DNA of 64,000 nucleotides, from contig OZ007581.1 in the NCBI GenBank assembly GCA_963931925.1, forward strand, positions 10,874,192 to 10,938,191, written 5' to 3'. Shown piece after piece: positions 36,901 through 48,900 of the stretch. This DNA comes from Onchidella celtica. Its lineage: Eukaryota > Mollusca > Gastropoda > Systellommatophora > Onchidiidae. The notes under the pieces are model-generated. The model was given only the letters and a program-made list of their open reading frames with translations. It ran no database searches and was not told the origin of the DNA. Numbering within the stretch: the stretch's first letter is position 1; each line of letters begins with the position of its first letter. A program made the position numbers and the translations under genes.

Positions 36901-39900
36901 GACCACGTTATAACTACTCTTTTCCAGAAATTAGATGATATATTATCTTGCGTGACCACGTCTTTCTCGGATCTGACATTTGCATTAAAAATGTAAAAAT
37001 CGTCCAGCTTCTTTAGGAAAAAACTGGGAAGATCTTTCCAAGCTGCATTCCCGTTTCTTCCCAGACGAATGGCAATTAAGAAGCTGTCTTGCAGGTTTTT
37101 TAGGTTTATCATTTTTAACCCCCTTTTATCTTCCGCGGCGCACATTGTGCTTCGTTTTATCTTTTCAAATGCCCCCTTGTTGTGTATTTCCTACGCCAAA
37201 TATAGCTAAACAATTTCCGATTAAGTTGATTGAGAATTCTGTCGGGAATTCCGATTCCTTGCATTACATAAACCATTGGGATGTAAGAAAAGTTTTGGCA
37301 ATAAGAATTTTACCCTGTATAGATAGGTCTCTTTTTGACCATAGAAATATCTATCTATCAATCTTGTCTATTACATTTTCCAGTTTTCTTCTACATCACC
37401 GGCTGAAGCGCCGGTGTGGAAAGTAATTCCCAATATTTTAACTTGTTTAGCTTTCTGAATACCTTGGGTATTAACTTTTAAGACACTGCTGCTACTTAAC
37501 GGCATAATGCTTGATTTCTGCAGATTTAAAACTAATCCTGAAAAGAATGAACATGTTTTTATTTTTGCCAAGACTTCCCTAAAATCTGTTTCATCTTTCA
37601 CTAATATCGTAGTATCATCCGCGTATTGTAAAATGTTTATTTACTCATGACTGCCTCGAATAGGGAGTCCTTTTATTTCCATTGTCTGTTTGATGTTAGG
37701 TGCTAGCAACTCAGCTACCAGGAGGTAGGTCAGCGGCGACACTGGGCAGCTTTGTCTGATGCCTTGTTCTAAGCTAAAGAAGTCGGTCAGCCAGCCTCCA
37801 TTATTAACGCAACATTTTGCATCATGCATTATAACTTTAATCCATGATATGTAAGTATCTTTGAAACCAAAGATCTTTAACGCATAAAAAAGATACTCAT
37901 GTGATACTCTATCGAAGCATTACTGTTGTCAACTGCTAACAAATATCCTGTCTTCTTGTTTTGTTCTGCATATTCTATAATGTCATCACACTGCCGGAGT
38001 AAATATGCTGCGCTACGACCTTTCATAAAACCTAATTGGGATTCTGAAATCAGTGATGGGAGCATATGCTTCAGTCTCTCTGCTAATACTTTAGCTAGAA
38101 TTTTATAGTCTACGTTTGTAACTGAAATAGGTCCCCAGTTTTCCAGGGCATTTTTTGGTAAGTCTTTACGTTTATGTAATAATGCCATAACACTTATTTT
38201 TTGTGACGAGGTCAAAGTTCCTTATTTTAGATTATATTTATAGCAGGATATTAAGTCAGATTTTATTTCATTCCACAAGATTTTGTAAATTTTTATTGTT
38301 AAACCATCAATTCCCGCAGCTGAATTATTTTTAAGTTTCTTCAGGCATTTGCTAATATCGTCTATGGTGATTTCTTCTTCACAAATACTTCTTTCTTTCT
38401 CGTTTAATCGTGGCATTAACATATCGGCATGGAATGCATTTACTTCATGTGCACAGGCTGCATCCCGTTTCTTATAGAGTTCAGAGAAATACTTGTGAAT
38501 TTCGCTTTGAATCCTCAGTTGGGTGCTGACAATTCCACTATCCGTTTGCAGGTTTGTTATTACATTTTGCATCTTTCGAGCTTTCTCTAGGCCTAGGAAA
38601 TATGCCGTTCCCCTCTCACCTTGCTCAATCCATTTCACTCGCTCTAATTGTTGCGCATTTTTGTTCTGCCAAGCTGATTATTTCTAACTCTGCTTTCGCT
38701 TTCTCGATTTCTTGAAGTATTCCAGTTGTATTACCTACCAAGGCTAACTTTTTCTCCAGATCATTGAGCAATTGTTCTGGGAGCAGATCTATGTTCCCTC
38801 AGGTCTATATTCCTTCAGGTCTATGTTCCCTCAGGTCTATGTTCCCTCGGGTCTATATTCCCCCAGGTCTATGTTCCCTCAGGTCTATGTTCCCTCAATG
38901 TTCCCTCAGGTCTATTGGTGTTTCTTCAGGGGAGCCGACCTCGCCTCCAATACAGCTGAAGTGGGACGTAAAACGAGAACTCAAAATACCAAACTTGTTA
39001 TATTTGTAGATATAAAAGCAATAAGCCAACCCAACAAACAAGATATAAAGATCAGAACATTTAATAACTCGTATTCTTCATTTAATTAATGAGAAAACAA
39101 AATATAAAACACCGAATTTGAGAAAGCTCATGATATTGTTTTCTCCAATTATCGGTACCGTAGCTCAAACGTATTTGTTTTCAAAAGGATGTAATTAATA
39201 CGCAAACAAGCAAAAATAAACAAACAAAAATAGAAACAAACAACAATCGACAAAACAAAAACACCAAACGTGAAAAACCAACAACAAACAAGCAATAAAC
39301 AAACAAGAATCTATTCTTTAAGTTTGAATAAATTGAATAAACACATTTCAACACAACTTTCCACTCATTATTGCTAAAACAACTAGAAATTTGAATGAAG
39401 GCAGTTTTACACAGTAGTATATGTGAAGAACAAAACAAAAGCCTTCCACTGTGACAAACAACAACAAAATCAAGAACACGCAACAACAAACAAGCACACA
39501 AACAAATGGGAAAATGAAACCTCGATTGAAAAAAACACCAGTATACAGTATACAACAACAACAAAAATGAGTAAAACTGAGAGATTTTAACAAAAAAAGT
39601 TTAACCCTATCACAATTATTGCCATTCAAAAGAAAATGTCAGGTAACCCTGTAGAAACTCCAATAGACTTGAGGGAAGATTGAGGGAACATAGACCTGAG
39701 GGGACATAGACCTGAGGGAACAATAAGGGAACATAGAGCCGAATTGAGGGAACATAGAGCTGACCCCACTGTTCTAAACGTCTTTTACGACCATTTTTTT
39801 CTGTGGCATTCCTTTTACTGCTTAGTATTGCTTTTTCTTTTCTTTTAACTTTGATTGTTTCCCACCTATCATGAGGATTTAACGACTGAAGCTTCTTTGA

Positions 39901-42900
39901 GATCTCTGTGATAAGTTTTCATTTGCTGTATGAAATATACATCCCTTAACATGTTGTTATTGAACTTATAATAGGATTGGCCTTTTCTGAATTTTGGCAT
40001 TTACCAATAAAAGACTACCATTCTGTGGTCTGTCATTGGTACTGACAATATATTAGATTTCGTCACTTTCAAAATTAATTCGTTATCGACAAAAATATAG
40101 TCTAGTCTGCGTGCAGTAAATGGTATGTTCCGTTTCCATGTGCATTATTTAGTCATAGGATTAAATATTCTCCAAGTATCCATGAGATCATTGGATGAAA
40201 CAAACTGGTTAAAAACTGCCACTGTTTGCTTACTGTGTGGTTCCCCCGCAATAATATCTTCAGAGTTGTTAATCACTAGATTAAAATCTCCGGCCAGTAC
40301 AATATACATATTTGGCTTTATAAGTTGATCTAACACACTATCTAGATGTCTTAGAAATTTTATTTTAGACAATTCGGTATCAACAGGTGCGTAGACATGT
40401 ATAATAAGATAAGATTTATTCTCTTTCCCTGCTAAGACAACCAAAATTCTTTCATCCCCAAATAATTGTTCTCCCTCCTCTATGTATTTTCCCAGCAATG
40501 TAATTAAACCTTTACTGTGTTTAGTGCCCGGTGAACTAAAGAAAGGGCAAGCCCATTGTTTTCTCCATTCTCCCTCATCGTCTTGTGTTATATAGGTTTC
40601 TTGCAGACATATTAAATCGAGTTTTTTACTTTCCATATATTTGAAAATTGTTTTTCTTTTATTGGTATTTCTTAATCCTCCCATGAAGCATGAATTTAAA
40701 GGGGGATAATCCAATCTCAAAGTCCGAGGTCGGTCCTGGGTCGTCACCAAAGGCTGTCCTTTATTAAATTCTGCCTTGCTTATGGTTACGATTTAAGCCA
40801 GGAGCGTTTGTTGGGTGAGGGCGTGGACGGGAGATCTTCCCCTCCCCTTTTACGGGAAAAAGCTCTTGGGCCCTTTTCACCTACGTGCAGGTAATACACA
40901 ATGTTGCCCGTAGAGGCGCCCCTACGTTCCCGTGGGGAAGTACTTTTTGCACGCGGTCTGCCCCTGCTTGTTGCCCGCTCCTGAATGTCCTCTTCGCCCT
41001 TTCTCCCAGCTTCGTGATCTGCTGATCCTCTGGGATTTGTTTTCTCCGCTGGAATGTGGCTTCCCACTATTTATTTTTATTGTCATTTTCTTCGTCGGCT
41101 TTCTCCGCGCCCGAGTTTGACGAACTCACCTTTGCCTGTTTGTTTATGCTCGTGGGCGACACGGAGAAATCAGTGATGTTATTTTTGTGAGTGACCACCT
41201 CCTGGTTTGACACGGGTTCTTAAACCTGGTCAAGAAACAAGCCTTATCTCGCGCACAATCTAAGCGAATATCGGTTAGAGTCTTATAGCCAGTAGTTTCT
41301 AGAGCAGTTATCGTGTCTTCGTGCCCTACCGATAGTGGCAGGTTGGAGATTGTAAGTTTACAGTACTCGATCTCTTGACCATCCACGACAAATACTTTAG
41401 CTGGGCTTGTCGGGCTAGGCATAACCCGTTGGCCTAGAAAGGTAAAACCGTTGGTCACCAGTTTCGATCGCGCCGCCTCTGATGCGGGATAAAGCCTGTA
41501 TACTCTGGCTATCTTCTGGCACCCAAACACCGGGTTAACTCCAGCGGGCTCCTCGGCCGCTTGACAGATGTCCACTACACAGATTTTCTGATCTCGTGAT
41601 ACCAAAAGCTGGTTGTATTTAATAAATACAGGGCTAGTGGTAACCGCGTTCAATTACATCGATATACTCACGGGATTACACACCTGCACAGTTTAATGCA
41701 AACACACTCAAAAACCTTCTCAGGCCAAGAGAATCCACTCAAGACGCTGAAAACTAAAGAGTAAAACAATAACTGACTTACCTGCTGTCGATTCAACACC
41801 TACCAACTTCTAATTAGTGAAAATAACCAAGAAAATATCCAAAATATCCAGAGACTTGATCACAGTGGCTTTCCCCGAGAGAGCCGGAACCGGAAGTCGA
41901 TTGTAAAATGGAGTTAAATTCATACACTTTCTTCCACTCTTTGCTCTGTAACGGAACACATTTCTACGCAAATTTAATATTGGGTGACACAAACCTCAAA
42001 ATAATCATTTTATGCAGATGTGAATCATTCTTCTTCAAGTATGAAAGTGATTCAGTAAACGTGAATTGCTTACTTATACTTCTTTTGTTATTCTTGATCA
42101 ATCTAGAAAGGTTCTGATTATTAAGAATCACGCATTCCACTGAATAGCATCTGTTGACATTTCCATCTCGACTGCCAAAATTTGCCTTCTCTGATCAGCA
42201 TGGTCTCTCTCGTGGCGCCTGTTTTGTATTTATTCCATTTGTCTTTTTCTTTTTTCTTTTTTAAAAATTAAGAACAGAATTTACAAGTACCAGTCGACTT
42301 AACCGCTTTCATCAGTACTGAAGAGCACCAAATATAAATCCTTAACAAAAACATGCAAAACTACTCAAATTTAAAAATACCATTGAGACTTGTTATTAGT
42401 TTTGCTTTAAATGTTGAAACAAATGTTTTGAAATATTCGCGACGATAATGGTAGAATTAATAAGAAAATTTGAAACAGGAAATTGAAGGATGTTTTTACA
42501 TTAAATCCCTCTCTAAGTCCAGACGGTTAATTTTATACTTATTATTTGCATCACCTAAAACCACCCAATTTGTTCATGCAATTCCCATTTTCAGTCGTGC
42601 ATACAATATTGTCTTAGGTGCATCTTCTGTGGCCTGTACGTAATTGTGATTTACTAGAGTGATAGATGTTTTAGCAGGAAAGCTTACAAATACAAACCGA
42701 TCTGGCTTAAATTCATTACAGTTAAACATCCGGCGAACGTGGCATATTCCATTACAATCAATATGTCTTCGCTTAGTTTCAAATAGGACAATCAATATGT
42801 TTTCCCGTAGTTCAATTTACTCCCCCCCCCCCCCCCCCCCCCCCCCCAAATTCCTCACTCTGCATTTGTATTACACACTTTATTAAGAACAATATAGAAT

Positions 42901-45900
42901 ATTTTGATCTTTTCTGGAATGAATTTCATTACATGCTGAGTTTAGTGACTCGTAGAGAAAGTTTCGAAAGCCTTGCTTTAGTTCTCTGAGATCTGCAACA
43001 GAGGTTCTTGAACGCCCCTGAACCTTTTTTTATTAAGTTTCAGAAAGAAAAAAGAATGACACCCTGTCACTTGTTAGTAAATCTCTGGGCCCACACATAA
43101 AAAACAAATGAAGGGAAAGGGGGAGAAGAGCACTGAAGAACCACAACAGGTTTGATATATCAGCTGTTTAGTAGTGGTTAGAACCACCAAATACAGGGCT
43201 TTTACCCACTACGGTTTGACGGAATCTGTGTCCTACCTACACGCAGTAAGTTGGTTCATTCATTAATGCAACTGTGTAATCTTTCCTTACACAGCCGTTC
43301 CTGAAACACCAACGTGTAGTTACAGCTTTACACCTGAGCAGAAGTTGGAAATGACATGTACGTCTAGCAAAGTTTATCCAGAAGGGAAATGCTGGTGGGA
43401 ATACTACAAAGACTGTGTTCATAAGGTATTTCAGCCGCAATCTCTGTCCATCTGTATCTGAATGTCCCCCCCCCCCCCACCTCTCTGTCTCTGCCACTCT
43501 CTGTCTCTCTCTGCATCTCCCCCTCCTTTCTCTCTAATAACTCTCTACACAAACTATATTCACACATTCCTCATACACCACATTTAACTATTACCACGTC
43601 TTTGTTTTAGGAGCATCGCTGCTCAAGGCATTTACACCTCGAAACTACAATTTAGTAGTCAGGTCTATGTCATTGTATTAGTTACTAATACAACTGTGGC
43701 ATGTGATTTAGATTTACACGTTTATGCAAAGTTTGTTTATAAGATACCTCATCAGTCATATCTAACACCATGTTAATGAATTCACCATTATTTCAAAATC
43801 AATGTCCCCCCATTGTCTCTTCTCTACTGTCACTATACACCGGCTGTTTACAATAATTAATTATTCGTGTTATCTCATCCAAAGAATTCATGGTCAGACA
43901 AAAATCCCAGAAACGAGATCAAATATATTGACGGAGTGTTGTACTACGAAACAACCTGTGTGTACACCATGTATGTGAGTAAAGGACACTACAACTTTAC
44001 AATTGACGTGTATCCAGACATGGATGGCATTGATCGTTTCCATAGTACAGCCGTTAAATCTAGCAGTATGACTATTTCTATTGGTGAGTATCACACTATA
44101 CTCTCCTGTAAGTCTGTACAGTAATTATGAGAGAAATAAGAATGACCGAGGTTTTAAAATTTGGCATACACTTTGATTTTCTCTCCTGTGTTTCCTTCCA
44201 CTGAGGAAAAATTATCTCTCTCTCTCTTGTCATTGGGAGAATGGATCATCCTTTTTGACGGCCAGTAAAAGGAACTTTTGTAGCGCCCAATTCAAAATTA
44301 TATGAATAGTTGTCCTGTACTTACATTCCCTGCAAGATCTGCGACATGCAAGAACTAACCAAGATTATATTCCTTCACACTGAATGCATCGGCCCCCTAG
44401 AAGGACAAGATTCTAATACCCTCAGTCAACTTTGGAGAAATCGAGGATTGAAGTGTCATTGTGATAATAGGTTTTAGCGCAAGGAATAATTTTCTTCTTG
44501 GTAATACTTACAAATTAGACACCGAATCTGCTTGATACTTTGACACACAATGGAGAAGGGCCCGGAGGAGTAGTGGGTAGTGTGTAACTCAGTTCAGCCA
44601 AAAAGTGGAGATAGGTCCTTGTCATTCAGGGGAAGGCAAGGCATGTCGGCCATAATCAGTTTAGTTTATAGGGATTGCACAAGGATAAATCTCGCTAGTC
44701 ATTCACACTAGTGACTACTTTCAAATTTGTGTAAGTACTATTTGCTGTGAATATGTTCCACACGCATATTTCAAGCTTTTATTAACTGTCGTGGTTACTG
44801 TTGTGCTGTACAAGACAATTAACATTACGGTCGAACTGCGATTATGTTCTTGTCATAATTTTAACATCCGTGAAGTTTTTCCTTCCTCTCACTGACTTTC
44901 AGCAACACAGTCGTCACTGACAGTCAACAGACAAGTTCACATCGACACACAGTTAACTTCATTCCAGCATACACTCAACTGCCCTCCCACAAACAATCCA
45001 ACTTCAATTTAGTCAAGGTTAATTTCACAATTTCATTTCAACGCACAGTCAACTTCACACCAACACATAGTCAACTTCATACCGACACACAGTCAACTTT
45101 ACTCCAACAAACAGTCAACTTCTTGCCCTGCACATATACCACTGCCAAAACCACCCACCTTACGTCTGCAGCTGTATATAATTACACTTTTTATATCATC
45201 ATTATTATCATTTTCCACACCAGTTTCCATCATCAATTCGTTGTTTGTTTTTTTCTGAAGGAAACCTCTTATGTTGTCATACCCAATGTTATTGGAATTG
45301 TAAAAGAGAAATGGATCAGTTTGTATGTTCTCTCCACATTATGACTATGTGACATAAAGGAGGTTCTCATAGAGTCATCACTGAAAACTTATAATTCTGT
45401 CATTCCACTAACTTTTTTTGTGACCCTGCAGAACCTCCGTCAAGAAAGCCAAGTATTTACGTGATAGTCGGATCTAAGAAGACACAAGTGTCCAGCATTG
45501 AAACCTCTGCTGGGAAAAACGTCATCATTGAATGTGAAGTAACTGGAGGGACCCCGCCCGTGTGGCAAACTAGACTGGACTGTGCACAAGGGATACAGGA
45601 TGTGAATGGACAGTCTGAACAAACAGGGGATGGACAATCAGTCGAGATGACCGTCCAAGTGACAAAAGGAATGAACGGACATTCCTGTGAATGCAGTGCT
45701 GAGCATATAACTTCGTATTCACGAACGTCATCTGTGAGCGTTTGGGTTAAATGTGAGTATAACTTGCCTCTCCAACTACGGAAATCTAAAATAAGGCATT
45801 TGTGGGAACAGTTTTACTGGGCTGAGAAAATAATTAAACGTAATTTTTGGTCTCTATACTCTAATAAGGCACTATGAATATTTAGAAATCGTTCCACCAT

Positions 45901-48900
45901 GTCTTGTTTCAGTTTGTGCCGAAATCATGGAACAATTTCGATCTGTACCCGTAGAATATGACAAAATTAATGGTAACTGTCTACAGACGGCAAAAGACAG
46001 AAGGTACTATTTCAGATGGACAGGAATTAAGCAAAATCTACAGCCGGTAAATCCTCGTCCTGTTATCATCTCAACTCGTTTTCTTGCAACATTTTTTTTT
46101 GTACTTTCCTTGCTGCGAGCTAGTTCCGTCTTCCCATGTCAACAACAGCTAAGCACACTGGTGTAGTTATTTTCGCTGCTGTTCCGGGACCGTAAAAGTT
46201 TACATAATAAGCTATAGATGAACAGCCAACAACACTCAGTATTTTCTCCATTCGGCTTTATAGTTTGACCACGGTTCCCCAACTCCAGACACTTATTTCG
46301 TTTTTCCCACACCTTCGAAATATTTCTGCGCACAGCATGATCTAATGCAATGTGAATCCGACGTAAATCCTTAATCCAAATATTTTGTGGATTTTGCTAG
46401 TCAAACCACCTGTCCCTTCACATCTTCGATCAAACACTTACAAACCCCCCCCCCCCCCCCGCCTCCCCGGCTTCCTACCATTCTCATCTCTTCAAATCTT
46501 ATATTATCAAACATTCACAAACAGATTAATTCTGCAGCACCCATTCTCATTTCTTCAAATGTTCTATCAAAAACTCACAAACAGACTTAATTCTGTTGCA
46601 TCCATTCTCATTTCTTCAAAATAATGTTCTATGAAACAACCACAAACAGACTTAAGTCTGTTGCGCCCAGTCTCATTTCTTCAAAATGTTCTATCAAATA
46701 ATCACAAACAGACTTAATTCTGCTACAGCACATCCAGTCTCATCTCTGTATATCCTTTATCAAACACTCAGAAACTTTTAATAATCCTGCTACACTCAGT
46801 CTCATTACGTCTTCACATCCTCTACCAAACGTCTCCAAACCTCCTTGTCCTGCCACAACCAGTTTCATCATTGTTTCTAAAAGTTTAAGTTATAACACCA
46901 TTTTGTATCCAAAGCGAATAAATGTATGGGCATTTCCTCCCTAAGCGCTATTAGGGGATAGTTCTGGTTGTCTGTGTAAATATTTTCACAGTCTGTCCAT
47001 GTGGATGTGATAAAGACAGCAGGAATATGGCCAAGGGATCAAACTTTGATTGTAGCCATGACAATTAATGAAATGAATTATGTCCCTTCCAATTTTTTTT
47101 CTTTTTGAATTAGAATTCTGAGTATGATCTGATCGTCGTCACCATCATCGTCTGCCTCTCTTTCAGCCCCTCCCCCCCTCCACCCCCATCTCAACCCATC
47201 CGCTATGGTCTTCATAAAAAGACACACTGAAGGGTACATGTCATCTAATATTTCCATCAATACAGCCCCCCCCCCCCCCCCATGGCTGCGTGTTGTCCCC
47301 TGCTACTACCTATACAAGCCATTGCAGAAGTAAGCATGCAATTAATATCCCTCTGATAAAGTTTGCAGATGATACCACCATACAGGGATTGATTTCTGCC
47401 TCAACTGATGAAGATGCTTATTTTAATACTATACAATGGTTTATCCAGTGGTGTGTAGATCACTTCTTATTATTAAATGTAAAGAAAACAAAGGAAATGG
47501 TAGGTAATCGATTTCAGAACAACTGTAACATCCACAACTTCCACTGCTTAAAATTTATAAATATAAATTTTGATAGAGTCGAGTCTTATAAATATCTGGG
47601 AATCCATGTTGACTCCAAACTCGACTGGCACGCTCATACCACCTCATTTCACGCAAAGGCAAACAAACGTATCTTGAGGAAACTTAGATCATTTAATGTA
47701 GATAAAACACTCATTCAGATGTTTTCTAAATCAAGTATCCAGAGTATCATTTTATTTTGTATTACAGCCTGGGGAGGAAATGCAAAGGAGCAAGACAAGA
47801 ACAAAATTAACGACTCTATTATCAAAAAAGCTTGCCATCTAACTAACAGTGAATACGTGAACTTTGATGGGTTATTCGTACATTCGTGCAAACAGAAACT
47901 AAAATCAGAACTAAATGATTGCTCACACCCCTTGTTCCATCAGATAGTCCGATCCCAAAGAAAAACAAACAGAGAGCGCTATAGACGATCTTTTTTGCCA
48001 TCCGCAATTCGAAGTAGCAGTGTTTCTTGATGTATTAGAATGCTGTTGTTAGTTTTTTTCCTAATGGATTGTTCTTACAGTGTCTGTGTGTGAACAATGT
48101 TCTTACTTGTCGGTAATGTCTGAGCAATGTGCTTGTGTGCTGTGTGCGTTAAAGACTTAGATATTGTATTTGCTGTTGTACTGTTACTGAATTTGCTGTT
48201 ACAACAAATTTCCTGGAAACAGGATAATAAAGTCATATTATCTTATCTTATCTTATCTTATCTTATGGTCTTCATTTATTTCAAGGATTCCTAACCTTCT
48301 TAAACCCGTTTCCTCCACGTTCACGGCCGTATTTCTCACAGTATGCAGAGTTTAAAGTATATTCTTTTTGTTTTTGCTCAGTGTAGTTTTACTTGGTACT
48401 TGAACTTTCTGAGTTATTATTTGTGGGGGTCCTTTACACAGGCCTGGCAAAGCCGTAGGTACAACACTGATCAGCTGAGCAACGGAAAAGCAATTTTGAT
48501 GTCGGTAGAAATGATTATGTTCAATCTGGAATAAAGAAAACAAAAGTGACTTTATACGTTGACAATACCCGTAGTTGTCGTGATCTAAACGCCCACCCCC
48601 CCCCTCCCTCCCCACCCCTGCGTACATCTCCCTGAAATATAACAAAATCTCATTCACAAGAGGAGAATCTTCCTCCATGCAAAGATACAGAGATTTACAA
48701 CAATCTAAACGACCAAATAAATATGGCAAAACACTTCAAAATGATGTTATTTTTTATTAAGAAAATGTGTTTAACTCATGACCAAATTCTGTACAGACCC
48801 AGCTGAAGTAACAGACTTTTCTGTCAACAATCCAGAGCCCCGATCAAATGAAGAGATCAGTTTTATCTGTCAAGCTGAGGGTAACCCAGAACCACAACTT

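Noticed and set aside
39181-39629. Cys/Val-rich antisense open frames
   Set aside because: Complement of the AAC-rich interior of the fold-back element.
46990-47108. Exon after TTTTCACAG completing Ig4
   Set aside because: The phase fits, but it has no Cys, no donor and reaches a stop; Ig strands are not recognisable.
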